Below, one piece after another: positions 8,491 to 15,497 of a stretch of 34,050 bases of DNA (positions are counted from its first letter, which is position 1; each line of letters opens with the position of its first letter). Location of the stretch: positions 1-34,050 of IMG/VR virus record IMGVR_UViG_3300017782_000090. One strand, written 5' to 3'. A program made the translations under genes and the position numbers. This DNA is from a virus. A model generated the notes under the pieces. That model was given only the letters and a program-made list of their open reading frames with translations. It was not told the DNA's origin and made no database searches.

Positions 8491-10362
8491 TTAGTACCCA
8501 AATGTTGCGTCAGCGGGTTGCCAACTCTGTTGTGGAACGCCATTTCCCCAATCAAACGGGGAGTATGCTTTAGGTCTGCTCATAACTGCGTACCTGACGC
8601 TGTCGTATGCGTGATCTGTGGCGTAGCGGGGGTCTATATCATCCGATCCTCTAGGGTCTGCCGGTATGACGGGTAAGTCAGCAATGATTTGGCGGCAGGT
8701 ATTGAAGAATTGTATCCCCGGAATGCCTGTGTCCTCGTCTATTTTAAGGACTTCGTGCAGCCTGTTCTTGCCAGCTACTCTTGCGCCGTTGGTTCTGTCG
8801 CTAGGACGCCACCTACAGCCTTGTGAAATCATCTCTTCGGCTATGGATGGACCAAGCTGACCTCTCTGATGCCAACAACTGGAGTCGAGTACGCCGTAGT
8901 CTATACGCTCTGGACCTTCAGCTTCCATAACCGCCTTGGCTAGGTCTCTTCCGGTGTGCTTACTCAGGTATAATTCCCTGTAGCAGACTAAGGTGTTGTA
9001 ACTTGGGTCAATAGCAAACCAATGCACAGCGCTATAAGAAGAATATCCGTAGTCGCAGGACCGAAACCTACGCCAATCAGTCGGTATTTCATACGGCTCA
9101 ATAACGTGAACCTTTGACCTGAACTCTGAGAATGCCGCTCCGTCTGCAACTGCCCAGTCTCCTTCTAACAATTGACGCCTTTGCATCTCAGGGAGAGATA
9201 GCAAGTTAGCCTCGTACTGCCCGCCTTCCATCAGGTAGGGGTTATCCTTGAGGCTTGCCGGTATAAACCGACGATAGAACAGTGGCTCTCCAGCCTTCTC
9301 ATGGCCTTCTGGGTAGACCATGTCCTCGCCGCTCTCTATATCTTTAGCAACGAACTTTGAGTTTGCTGGGGCAGGGTCTATGAAGGTACGCTTTACCCAG
9401 CCGTGTCCACTACCGCCCGGATTGGTAGTAGCTCTCATGTAAATAGGCAGAGTAGGGTCTGTAGTCCTAAGTCTTGAGCGCATGTAGTTCCACGCGAAGG
9501 GAGTAGGGTACTGAGTTAGCTCATCGAAGGCCACGTAACTAAAGGCCTGACCCTGATAGCGAAGTACGTCTTGGTCTCTCTCTAAGTATGTTAGCCAGAG
9601 CTTGGCTCCGCTAGGAAACGTCCACTGAGACTTCTTCTCAGCCCACTTAGCTCCTTGGAATGCACGGGGATATAACTCCTGAGACTTCCATATAAGCTCC
9701 CTCAACTCATCATTGGTTCGACGTAGTATAAGGCCGTTGAAGTTAGGGTTGCTGAAGTAGCGCATCGGGTCTGCTAGTAAGCCAAACGACTTGCCGCCAC
9801 CGGCTGCACCACCATAAAGTACTTCACGCTCAGAGGCAGCTAGAAACTCTGTCTGTGGACCCTCGTTAGGTGCGAAGACTACTTCCTGCTTCTGCTTCTC
9901 GCTCTCAATAACAGAGAAGTCTAGATTAGCAGTGTCCAACTCTTCGTTGGGCTGTAACTCTGCTAACTGCTTCTTAGCGATAGTCAGTCTGCGTTTGGCG
10001 TCCGACTGCTTGCGCTTTGCAGTTGCTAGGGTCTTCTCTTCCTTAGTCTTTGGCTTACGCTTGCGGTTGTCCTTGGCAAGCTGCTTCAGGCGCTTGGATG
10101 GATTGTCACTCTTAGCCCCTCTGTGAGCCTTCCAAATGTGTATCAGACCTTGATGAGATATCCTATCTCCGGTCTTGGACGTTAACCACTCAGCGGTCTT
10201 ACGGCTGGAGTGACCCTCTTCCAAGTAGTCCATAGCCTCTTCGACTAGAGCGGCCTTCTCCATGTCAGCTACTACGACTAAGGGATCATGTTCAGAAACC
10301 TTGTAGGCGTAGGGTATTTTAGCTGTCTTGTTAGGTCTTGTCTTATCTAACCAGATACTCAA
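8491..10362 (-). CDS. Terminase large subunit
   Basis: A 623-residue DNA-packaging motor with ATPase and nuclease parts. Walker A is YGGAAGGGKS near residues 183-192, and Walker B is YVAFDELTQYP. Nuclease acidic residues are seen in CDYGYS, VLDSSCW and the C-terminal DHAYDSVRYAV, an RNase H-like arrangement. Residues 35-82 form a helix-turn-helix-like segment (SSRKTAEWL...ISHQGLIHIWK), followed by a very basic stretch to about 135 that is not part of the motor core. The predicted start is TTG, overlapping the small-subunit stop as TTGA. The next in-frame ATG is 33 codons on, which would remove part of the region before the helix-turn-helix. Confidence 0.93.
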   Translation of the reverse strand: MSIWLDKTRPNKTAKIPYAYKVSEHDPLVVVADMEKAALVEEAMDYLEEGHSSRKTAEWLTSKTGDRISHQGLIHIWKAHRGAKSDNPSKRLKQLAKDNRKRKPKTKEEKTLATAKRKQSDAKRRLTIAKKQLAELQPNEELDTANLDFSVIESEKQKQEVVFAPNEGPQTEFLAASEREVLYGGAAGGGKSFGLLADPMRYFSNPNFNGLILRRTNDELRELIWKSQELYPRAFQGAKWAEKKSQWTFPSGAKLWLTYLERDQDVLRYQGQAFSYVAFDELTQYPTPFAWNYMRSRLRTTDPTLPIYMRATTNPGGSGHGWVKRTFIDPAPANSKFVAKDIESGEDMVYPEGHEKAGEPLFYRRFIPASLKDNPYLMEGGQYEANLLSLPEMQRRQLLEGDWAVADGAAFSEFRSKVHVIEPYEIPTDWRRFRSCDYGYSSYSAVHWFAIDPSYNTLVCYRELYLSKHTGRDLAKAVMEAEGPERIDYGVLDSSCWHQRGQLGPSIAEEMISQGCRWRPSDRTNGARVAGKNRLHEVLKIDEDTGIPGIQFFNTCRQIIADLPVIPADPRGSDDIDPRYATDHAYDSVRYAVMSRPKAYSPFDWGNGVPQQSWQPADATFGY

Positions 10363-10733
10363 TCGTCGCTCTTCGGTGGCAGAATAAACATAGCCCCGCC
10401 CGTGTTCTTAACTTCTAGCTGTTCTTTCTTAATCAGACCGGTGCGGTCCAGTAGCTGAGAGGCGGCTGCAATAGAGTTACGTGCGCCCATAGCCCCCGGA
10501 TCGTCTAGCACATCAACCATGCTCCACGCTGCCTTAGTGGAGTTCATAGCAAGCACCATAGACGCTCGCTCGTTAATCTCATCTTTCAAGGCAGATACAA
10601 CTATGCGGCTGTGAGTACTGTCTGCGTAGCCAGCTACCTTCATGGCCTTCTTAATGTTACCCTTGCACTCGTCAGACATAAGGGCATCCAAGAAGAGCAA
10701 TTGCTTGTCGGTGTATTCCTTCTCAGTCTTCAT
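10359..10733 (-). CDS. Terminase small subunit
   Basis: A 124-residue protein. The N-terminal half reads YTDKQLLFLDAL then CKGNIKKAMKVAGYA, the pattern of small terminase DNA-binding domains, followed by helices and a short hydrophobic, acidic tail. It would recognise phage DNA and hand it to the large subunit. The ATG at 10731-10733 overlaps the upstream stop as ATGA, which decides this start over an upstream in-frame codon 20 residues earlier. The stop overlaps the large-subunit start. Assignment is from motif plus position, so it is fairly secure. Confidence 0.82.
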   Translation of the reverse strand: MKTEKEYTDKQLLFLDALMSDECKGNIKKAMKVAGYADSTHSRIVVSALKDEINERASMVLAMNSTKAAWSMVDVLDDPGAMGARNSIAAASQLLDRTGLIKKEQLEVKNTGGAMFILPPKSDD

Positions 10734-11005
10734 CCAATAGTCCTCATATACACAAAGCAAGCGCCGATAGATGCCGTGAAGACGATCCACCAAATGCGCT
10801 CAAAGAATTGCAGCTTTTGACCTCTGGAAGCAGTGATCTGATCCAGTTTTACAATACGATCCCACATAGCCTTTTGCTGATCGTCGATATTGTCCATACG
10901 CTTAAAAACAGTAATCATACGCTCTTCCATTCTGGCTAGAGTTACGACTGCGTGTGAGAGCTTATCCAATTTATCCTCAATTCTAGTGAGGCGTTCATCA
11001 GTCAT
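10730..11005 (-). CDS. Coiled-coil protein with C-terminal membrane segment, holin-like
   Basis: A 91-residue protein with heptad-rich helices (RLTRIEDKLDKLSHAVVTLARMEERM) over residues 4-65, then one hydrophobic segment WWIVFTASIGACFVYM near the end and a very short tail. This layout resembles XhlA-type phage membrane proteins and some holin or spanin partners. ATGA overlaps exist at both ends, with the basic protein before it and the small terminase after it. A lysis role is possible, but no endolysin is visible in the window to support it. Confidence 0.65.
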   Translation of the reverse strand: MTDERLTRIEDKLDKLSHAVVTLARMEERMITVFKRMDNIDDQQKAMWDRIVKLDQITASRGQKLQFFERIWWIVFTASIGACFVYMRTIG

Positions 11006-11247
11006 TTCTTCTTCCCTTTTGGTTTCCAATTAACCTTCTTAGAAGAAGTTTTCTTCTTGGTAGCAGCTTTACCTGCTTTGGTTTTACACTGAGCCATAGT
11101 AGGCCTACAGGCAGGGTATGAACCGCCACTCTTCTTTGACTTACGGCCACATGGGCCTCCTGTCTTACAATTTACCCAGCCCTTACCGTTGTTTTGACCG
11201 AACCACTTTTTTAAGCCGCCACTGGTACTACTTTTTTTTGCTGCCAC
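11002..11247 (-). CDS. Small basic Cys-containing phage protein (DUF5872-like)
   Basis: An 81-residue, very basic protein. The centre has WVNCKTGGPCGRKSKKSGGSYPACRPTMAQC, with Cys spaced as in the DUF5872 pattern as I recall it. The C-terminal third is nearly all Lys, Ser and Thr. The start is a GTG that overlaps the preceding small gene by 20 bases. The composition suggests nucleic-acid binding or packaging with the virion, which is inference. The family name is from memory of the pattern and was not checked. Confidence 0.66.
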   Translation of the reverse strand: MAAKKSSTSGGLKKWFGQNNGKGWVNCKTGGPCGRKSKKSGGSYPACRPTMAQCKTKAGKAATKKKTSSKKVNWKPKGKKK

Positions 11248-11392
11248 TTTTCTTACCGCCTATGTTGTAGTTCTTTGCCCCAACTTTGCGGCACTTAACC
11301 ATGTGACCGCTGCGGTAAGCAGAGTTTTGTGGCATCGCCCTCGATACCTTTTTGTAGCAAGCGTCCTTCTTAGTTTTCTTTTTAGCTGGCAT
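11228..11392 (-). CDS. Small basic protein, 54 residues
   Basis: An ATG at 11390-11392 opens a 54-codon frame beginning MPAKKKTKKDACYKKVSRAM and containing HMVKCRKVGAKNY. It ends in Gly, Ser and Lys. Lys-rich proteins with KDACYKKV and LVKCRKVGAKN patterns recur in marine phage genomes near terminase genes. It fills the gap between two clear genes and overlaps the next start. No function is known. A structural or DNA-binding role is only suggested by charge. Confidence 0.68.
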   Translation of the reverse strand: MPAKKKTKKDACYKKVSRAMPQNSAYRSGHMVKCRKVGAKNYNIGGKKSGSKKK

Positions 11393-11396
11393 CAGA

Positions 11397-11663
11397 TCAC
11401 CACTTCTTGCAGGACCAGTATCTGGCGGTTAGTTTACTCTTAGCCGTGTCACACTTGTGCCTAGCTCTGAATGATTTGCGGGCCTTGGGATTGTCCTTGC
11501 GGATTTCCATATTAGGGTCGCCAAAGGTGATGTACTTAACCGTATCGCCCTCTACAGCCAGTACCTCAAACTTCTTAGGACCACCTCTGCGCGGCTTATT
11601 TACCGCCGTAAATCCATGCCGCTTCTTACCGGCTGCTATCTTTTCTGCTTTAGTCTTTGCCAT
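11397..11663 (-). CDS. Small conserved phage protein, 88 residues
   Basis: A basic protein with a compact middle domain. After a Lys-rich N-terminus it has KFEVLAVEGDTVKYITFGDPNMEIRKDNPKARKSFRARHKCD and ends ARYWSCKKW. The GDP-M-IRKDNP and RKSFRARHKCD patterns, with two Cys, recur in phage proteins of unknown function and may bind a metal. The upstream stop directly precedes its ATG (TAAATG), so translation is coupled. No activity is assigned. Confidence 0.74.
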   Translation of the reverse strand: MAKTKAEKIAAGKKRHGFTAVNKPRRGGPKKFEVLAVEGDTVKYITFGDPNMEIRKDNPKARKSFRARHKCDTAKSKLTARYWSCKKW

Positions 11664-11924
11664 TTACGCCACCACAAAATCTACTATCTGACCGTCAGGC
11701 ATCCGAAGCTTATTAGGGTCAGGATTATAGGCATACCGCTGATCAACCAGCTTCAGGTTCTCTACTGGTGTATGCTCATCTATTGGCTCTACTGAGCCAG
11801 CTTCACCAGCCTGTGCCTTCTTCTCAACCTGCTCACCGCGCCCGCTCTCAAAGATCACATTCACATGAGTCTGAAAGGGCATACTAGGAAGCGGGAAGTG
11901 GCTTATGAGAGTTTCACCGGCCAC
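11664..11924 (-). CDS. Hypothetical protein, 86 residues
   Basis: Not recognised. It starts at a GTG inside the end of the upstream membrane-protein gene (11-base overlap) and stops immediately before the next ATG. The first 30 residues are beta-like, the middle is acidic and polar, and the end is PDGQIVDFVVA. It has no Cys, membrane segment or signal peptide. Tight coupling on both sides is the main support for a real gene. Confidence 0.62.
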   Translation of the reverse strand: MAGETLISHFPLPSMPFQTHVNVIFESGRGEQVEKKAQAGEAGSVEPIDEHTPVENLKLVDQRYAYNPDPNKLRMPDGQIVDFVVA

Positions 11925-12384
11925 TGGTTACCCAAGCCCACCAAATTAAACCTGTACAGCCAGCGCCTACAATTAGAACCACTATGAACCACTGGAATAT
12001 GTTTACTAGGAAGGCTCTGGCCTTGGCTTGCTCTTCAGCCTCTTCCCGCTTACGGACCCGCTCCTGAGCCTGAAACTTTACCCAGTCATCGTAGAGACCC
12101 GGACGCCCGTACAAGCGCATGTGAGACTCAATCTCCTTACGGGCTTGCTTGAGCTTGTCTAGGTGAAGGAACTCCTCGAAGCTGCTCTCGTCCTTGCCTA
12201 GAGCCGCAGAGAATAAGCTTCTCTTCTTACGGTCACCCTGCGCCTTTAGAGTTTCCTCAGCGGTGAGGATAGCCCCTAGCTGTCGCCCCATAGCAGATAT
12301 GTCTTGCCCATGCCCGATCAGAGTCTTTACCTGACCGATAGCGGCATTGGCGGCTCCTATAACCGCCAGTGTCTCTGCTATCAT
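11914..12384 (-). CDS. Helical protein with one C-terminal membrane segment
   Basis: A 156-residue protein. Residues 1-45 are a Gly/Ala-containing helix, and residues 45-125 are long charged helices with KREEAEEQAKARA just before one strong membrane segment (FLVNIFQWFIVVLIVGAGCTGLIWWAWV region, near 127-152). The tail is four residues. The ATG has a strong site, GGGGGAGAG. This architecture, a cytoplasmic coiled domain plus C-terminal anchor, is common in marine podovirus packaging-region genes. Lysis or virion membrane roles are possible but unproven. Confidence 0.7.
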   Translation of the reverse strand: MIAETLAVIGAANAAIGQVKTLIGHGQDISAMGRQLGAILTAEETLKAQGDRKKRSLFSAALGKDESSFEEFLHLDKLKQARKEIESHMRLYGRPGLYDDWVKFQAQERVRKREEAEEQAKARAFLVNIFQWFIVVLIVGAGCTGLIWWAWVTSGR

Positions 12385-12415
12385 CTCTCCCCCCGAAGAA
12401 TTAGCTAAGTGTTAT

Positions 12416-12610
12416 TTAAGTTGTTCCCTGCATCTGGTAGCACTGGTAACGGGCGTAGAAGTTTCTGCCGTTCCTCATTTTGGTAACGTCTTCCTCAACC
12501 TGAGCCTTGCAAGCAGCCTGACTGAAAAACCCCTGATCAGTGCGAACCAGTACGTCACAGGTTCTCACATCCATTGGAGAAGCGCAGATCAGGACAACGG
12601 CAATCCACAT
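12416..12610 (-). CDS. Small exported Cys-containing protein
   Basis: A 64-residue protein with a short hydrophobic N-terminus (MWIAVVLICASP) like a signal peptide, then a small domain with Cys in RTCDVLVR, AACKAQ and YQCYQM. This spacing fits an exported, disulfide-bonded miniprotein. Similar short proteins occur in marine phages with no known function. Its ATG overlaps the preceding stop as TAATG. A periplasmic location is inferred from the signal-like start. Confidence 0.66.
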   Translation of the reverse strand: MWIAVVLICASPMDVRTCDVLVRTDQGFFSQAACKAQVEEDVTKMRNGRNFYARYQCYQMQGTT

Positions 12611-12753
12611 TACTTTTTCTTTTTTGCCATGCCGCCGTACATCATCTTAGGCTTGCCCTTTTTAGCAGCCATGCCGCCGCCCATCATAGCTGGCTTCTTT
12701 TTCTTTGGCGGGCGTCCTACTTTAGAGCCGTATGTTCCCTTACCTTGAGGCAT
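12610..12753 (-). CDS. Tiny Met/Gly/Lys-rich phage protein, 47 residues
   Basis: The frame begins MPQGKGTYGSKVGRPPKKKK, then has repeated MMGGGM and MMYGGM blocks separated by Lys runs. I recognise this low-complexity type from many marine podoviruses, where it is small, basic and unannotated. GGAG precedes the ATG. The stop overlaps the next ATG as TAATG. It could bind DNA or the head, but the sequence gives no direct evidence. Confidence 0.7.
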   Translation of the reverse strand: MPQGKGTYGSKVGRPPKKKKPAMMGGGMAAKKGKPKMMYGGMAKKKK

Positions 12754-12764
12754 TCTAATTCTCC

Positions 12765-13016
12765 TTAATCATCAAAGTCTTCTTCTAATAACTCTGGTAT
12801 GAATCGCTTTGGATCTAATGGAACTTCTACTGAACAGTCTTCTGTTGCGAAGTATCTGCCGTAGCCGTCGAACTCTTGGGCTAAGGGATTATCCCTCAAC
12901 TCCTTCTCAGAGATCAGGCCTTCTTCCAGTAGTAGTCTTCTGATGTGATCGAACTTCAGGATCTGTCCTGTTCGTTCTTGGATCGCTGCACGAATATAGT
13001 ACAGGTTAAATGTCAT
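12765..13016 (-). CDS. Hypothetical acidic protein, first gene of packaging operon
   Basis: An 83-residue protein, not recognised. The N-terminal half is helical (YYIRAAIQERTG...FDHIRRLLLEEGLISEKEL), and the C-terminal half is acidic, ending ELLEEDFDD. It is the first gene after the promoter at 13035-13064, so it probably begins the leftward packaging and virion operon. A small helical, acidic protein in this position could be regulatory, but that is speculative. Confidence 0.65.
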   Translation of the reverse strand: MTFNLYYIRAAIQERTGQILKFDHIRRLLLEEGLISEKELRDNPLAQEFDGYGRYFATEDCSVEVPLDPKRFIPELLEEDFDD

Positions 13017-13034
13017 AATTTAACTAACCCCTTC

Positions 13035-13064
13035 ATTGTAACATTTTATATGGCCCTCGGTCAA
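13035..13064 (-). promoter_or_regulatory. Leftward promoter of packaging operon
   Basis: On the minus strand TTGACC (13059-13064) and TACAAT (13035-13040) are separated by 18 bases. Transcription would start near 13028, just before the ATG at 13016. The 12-base inverted repeat at 13071-13118 lies immediately upstream and may control it. Confidence 0.62.
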
Positions 13065-13070
13065 GGGCTT

Positions 13071-13126
13071 AATTAATCAGCTTGTTAAGTATTTTTATTG
13101 ACAACTAGCTGATTAATTTGTATAAT
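13071..13126 (+). promoter_or_regulatory. Consensus rightward promoter inside a 12-base inverted repeat
   Basis: TTGACA at 13098-13103 and TATAAT at 13121-13126 match the sigma-70 consensus exactly with the ideal 17-base spacer. The perfect inverted repeat AATTAATCAGCT (13071-13082) and AGCTGATTAATT (13107-13118) has one arm in the spacer, as expected for a repressor operator. A GTTAAC lies at 13144-13149 near the start of transcription. No plus-strand gene follows. The transcript would run antisense into the DUF1127-like and endonuclease VII genes. Confidence 0.7.
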
Positions 13127-13205
13127 GAATTGTCGGTTGAGTGGTTAACTATATAGATAGCCTAACTCACCCTAGTATGGGGTGTAGTAGTTTACTCTAA
13201 GTAAT

Positions 13206-13391
13206 CTACCCGCCATAGACCTTGTGGTAGATCTCTCCCCGACTAATTCCCATATCCTTTAACTGGTTGTCGGATAGGTTCTTCAACTGCCAGTAGTCTA
13301 CCCGCCGTTGCTGCATGTCCTGCATCTTTTTGACGATGGCCGCATCTCCTACAAAGGTGTGGACCATCACTGCAAACATCTTTCCAAACAT
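13206..13391 (-). CDS. DUF1127 (YjiS-like) small protein
   Basis: A 61-residue protein whose C-terminal half reads YWQLKNLSDNQLKDMGISRGEIYHKV. This is the signature of DUF1127: an aromatic-containing helix, LSD-QL-D-GISR and then I. In alphaproteobacteria such small proteins have been linked to RNA turnover and stress or phosphate physiology. The N-terminal half carries a Met/Phe-rich segment. The start is set by AAGGAG seven bases before the ATG at 13389-13391. A phage copy suggests interference with a host process, which is inference. Confidence 0.78.
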   Translation of the reverse strand: MFGKMFAVMVHTFVGDAAIVKKMQDMQQRRVDYWQLKNLSDNQLKDMGISRGEIYHKVYGG

Positions 13392-13419
13392 ATCTATCTC
13401 CTTAGCTGTATGTGGTATC

Positions 13420-13428
13420 ATTATACCA
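13420..13428 (-). promoter_or_regulatory. Extended -10 promoter for the DUF1127-like gene
   Basis: The minus strand reads TGGTATAAT, a perfect extended -10 (TG-N-TATAAT), about 30 bases before the ATG. The -35 is poor, as is usual for extended -10 promoters. A direct repeat of CTTAGTTGG lies just upstream. Confidence 0.6.
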
Positions 13429-13469
13429 ACTAAGCCAACTAAGTAGTAGATAGATAAGGCGAATACCCG

Positions 13470-13856
13470 CTATGCTTTCAGGTAATCGATAGCTCTTTGC
13501 AGACCGGCTTCGTTGTCACCCAACAATCCAATAGACAAGTTGCAGTGAGGACATAGCCATCCCCTAAACTTCTCTGTCTCATAACAGTGGTCCAGCACCA
13601 ACTTAGTGTCAGTCTTCCCGCAGCACTGGCAATGGTCAGTCATCGGCGGGGCAGTCTTCCTGATATCATTCACTACCGAATTGTTATACTTCTGGCAGTC
13701 CTTGCAAGAGGTACTCCGACTTTCCCTGTCTCCAGTAGCTCGTCTGTATAGCCTAAAGGATTCTCTAGGCTTAACCTGATAACAGTGTCTGCACTTTATG
13801 TCGCCGGTTTTAGCTGGATTATCTTCCCAGCCAAATAGGTTAGGCTGTTGGGTCAT
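13470..13856 (-). CDS. Recombination endonuclease VII-like nuclease
   Basis: A 128-residue protein with two zinc-type Cys pairs (CRHCYQV and CKDCQKY) and then the endonuclease VII core: CQCCGK, LVLDHCYETEKFRGWLCPHCNLSIGLLGDNE. The His-Cys pattern LDHCHxT-KFRGWLC is typical of T4 gp49-type His-Me finger nucleases. In T4 the enzyme resolves branched DNA before packaging. The ATG at 13854-13856 is preferred because upstream codons are not ATG, and it overlaps the previous gene by 17 bases. Alternatively it is a homing-type HNH enzyme, but the lone compact domain favours a junction resolvase. Confidence 0.82.
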   Translation of the reverse strand: MTQQPNLFGWEDNPAKTGDIKCRHCYQVKPRESFRLYRRATGDRESRSTSCKDCQKYNNSVVNDIRKTAPPMTDHCQCCGKTDTKLVLDHCYETEKFRGWLCPHCNLSIGLLGDNEAGLQRAIDYLKA

Positions 13857-14178
13857 AGTCAGCGTCAAAAAGATCAGCAACTACTTCGTCGCTTCCTTCT
13901 ATCGTCTGAGCTAATTCCCTGAGCTTAGTAGCTTCCTTAGTGAGTTCAGAGGCTATGTCGTATAACTCCCCGTACTCCGACTCCGCATTGTCCAAGACAA
14001 ACTGAGTAATCTCCCAGAATGGTTTATTAATAGTAACCTTCTCATCCTCACCAACTTCCAAAGTAGTCTGTAGGTACAGCATCCCTGAGTCCGGTACTTG
14101 AAGGTCGTGGTCTAAGAAGAACGGTAGCCCGTCAGCAAACAGGACTCCATCTTCTCCAAAGTCATTATCATTAGCCAT
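13840..14178 (-). CDS. Hypothetical acidic protein, 112 residues
   Basis: Not recognised. It is strongly acidic with no Cys. Residues 1-50 look beta-rich (GVLFADGLPFFLDHDLQV, TLEVGEDEKVTINKPFW), residues 55-95 are helical, and the end is DLFDADYDPTA. It is the first gene after the promoter at 14213-14241 and overlaps the endonuclease VII start. A small acidic protein could mimic DNA or bind a basic partner, but nothing specific supports that. Confidence 0.62.
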   Translation of the reverse strand: MANDNDFGEDGVLFADGLPFFLDHDLQVPDSGMLYLQTTLEVGEDEKVTINKPFWEITQFVLDNAESEYGELYDIASELTKEATKLRELAQTIEGSDEVVADLFDADYDPTA

Positions 14179-14212
14179 TGGTAATCCAAATCAATAAATA
14201 AAATATGCCCCA

Positions 14213-14241
14213 AGTATATACAACTTAGCAACACTTTACAA
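14213..14241 (-). promoter_or_regulatory. Leftward promoter of the endonuclease VII operon
   Basis: On the minus strand TTGTAA (14236-14241) and TATACT (14213-14218) are spaced by 17 bases, 35 bases upstream of the ATG at 14178. Two TTGCTAA-type repeats lie just upstream. Confidence 0.6.
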
Positions 14242-15009
14242 GTGCCTTTGCTAATTTGCTAACTACTGGAGTAGTACGTTGACGGATTATTTGCTGGAGT
14301 AATCGGCTGGGGGCCATTTACAGTTGCTATTTTCTAAAAATAGGTGGGAGTTGTACACAGATCTAGAGGGGTAGGGGGTGGCAGTCGCCCCGGTCGGCCC
14401 GACGATCAGAAAAATAGATTGATTTATGCTGATTTCTTTAAGTCATTGTTTTTATTATATTTTTTATAGATCGATGACTGAATAGTTCACGGGCTGACTG
14501 TGATTTTAAAAGTAAAATCAATTGCTTAGATAAAACTGGCTCATAGAATACTGGCAGAATATGCAATTAATCAGAATATTGTGACATAAAAGCACCAGCC
14601 CAGCCATCGATCCAAGCATCGCGCAGGGTGGCTGCTGGCTGACGATCACCAGACGCTGGGGTGGGAAGCGGCATTGTATACCCTCAGCCCTTTTCCTGCC
14701 TGCCCTCAGTCACCTGCTCGAACAGCCAGCCTGAGCAGCCGACACCAGCCCGCGCCAGATCTGCGCCCGCAGCCGTCATCCCTAAGCCCATGACCCGTGA
14801 TATGCTGCGCCTTGCTTTCGGCTTTGTGTGGCCGTCTCTGAGCCTCTGACAGGGTGTTTGCCCCGAAACTGCTATAGCCCTGAGAGGCGATATAAGCGCC
14901 ACTGAATAGGGGCAATTGTTTTGGGTATAATTATGCCAGTTAACTGTTTGGCTACTGTGTGAGGCTTACAGCGCCTCTCAGAGCATACTACATTCCGGTC
15001 TTCGGACAC
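14242..15009. other. Gene-poor region; possible short plus-strand transcript at its right end
   Basis: No coding frame is credible here. The left part (14400-14580) is AT-rich, and 14600-14900 is GC-rich with many CAGCC and GCTGG words. A plus-strand TATAAT is at 14926-14931, with the palindrome CAGTTAACTG at 14937-14946 where a start site would be. Downstream, 14937-15045 could fold into several small stems, including GAGGC...GCCTC, and then the CGAA hairpin at 15016-15033. The -35 (TGAATA) is weak. A small RNA is possible but not shown. Confidence 0.3.
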
Positions 15010-15033
15010 AAAAAAACCGGCTCGAAAGCCGGT
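15010..15033 (-). terminator. Strong minus-strand terminator
   Basis: The stem ACCGGCT-CGAA-AGCCGGT at 15016-15033 is perfect. On the minus strand it is followed by seven T (plus-strand A-run 15010-15016). It ends the accessory leftward operon, 30 bases past the stop of the last gene. Confidence 0.9.
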
Positions 15034-15063
15034 CTCTATGGTTTGTTTGTTTGGGCTGGCTGG

Positions 15064-15336
15064 TCAGGAATGCCTCGATCCATCAGCCTCGATGCCCACC
15101 CACATTAAGCCGGTGTTCACCATCACACTGCCATCGTTAAAACCTAGTTGAGGCTGGGCTGATAGCAGGAACTCGCAGAGCGGCTGCTTTACCTGATGCC
15201 AGTTATGCAGATTGCAAATCGATATGATCTGTTCGTTGGTCAGATGCTCAAGTTCGCTGTCAGGCAAAGCTTCGAGGCTGACGGCTGCGGGGCGGTTTTG
15301 CGCTGCCAGATCCATCATTTGCTGCTCCAGATCCAA
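15064..15336 (-). CDS. Hypothetical protein, 90 residues
   Basis: Not recognised. It is acidic, with a helical N-terminus (LEQQMMDLAAQ), a middle ELEHLTNEQIISICNLHNWHQVKQPLCEFLL and a beta-like end (GSVMVNTGLMWVGIEADG). It is the last gene before the terminator. Its start lies inside the preceding gene (22-base overlap), and an alternative start at the following Met residues would remove the overlap. No membrane segment or signal is present. Confidence 0.6.
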   Translation of the reverse strand: MDLEQQMMDLAAQNRPAAVSLEALPDSELEHLTNEQIISICNLHNWHQVKQPLCEFLLSAQPQLGFNDGSVMVNTGLMWVGIEADGSRHS

Positions 15337-15497
15337 GCGGCTGCGTTGGGCAAGTGGCCGATTTCATCCATCACAATGCTGTCTATGTCGGCATCTCTTT
15401 CGATGTCGATAGGCTCTTGGATTTCATTGAATTGAACTTGGGCTGACCACTGTGCAGACTGCGTGCCGGTGGTGGTTTCGAGAAATAGTTTTTCCAT
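15315..15497 (-). CDS. Hypothetical acidic protein, 60 residues
   Basis: Not recognised. It begins MEKLFLETTTG, then has an acidic run IEREDAD-like near residues 33-45 (DIERDADIDSIVMDEIGHL) and ends AAAWIWSSK. Its ATG overlaps the stop of a 28-codon membrane peptide gene as TGATG, so the two are likely co-translated. Small acidic early phage proteins often bind host factors, but there is no specific evidence here. Confidence 0.58.
   Translation of the reverse strand: MEKLFLETTTGTQSAQWSAQVQFNEIQEPIDIERDADIDSIVMDEIGHLPNAAAWIWSSK

Noticed and set aside
14684-14915. Two overlapping minus-strand open frames of about 70 codons in the GC-rich part of the gene-poor region
   Set aside because: Neither has an ATG at the indicated start (GTG or TTG) or a ribosome site, and the products are low-complexity Arg, Gly and Ala-rich. 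The region is GC-rich, so long open frames occur by chance.
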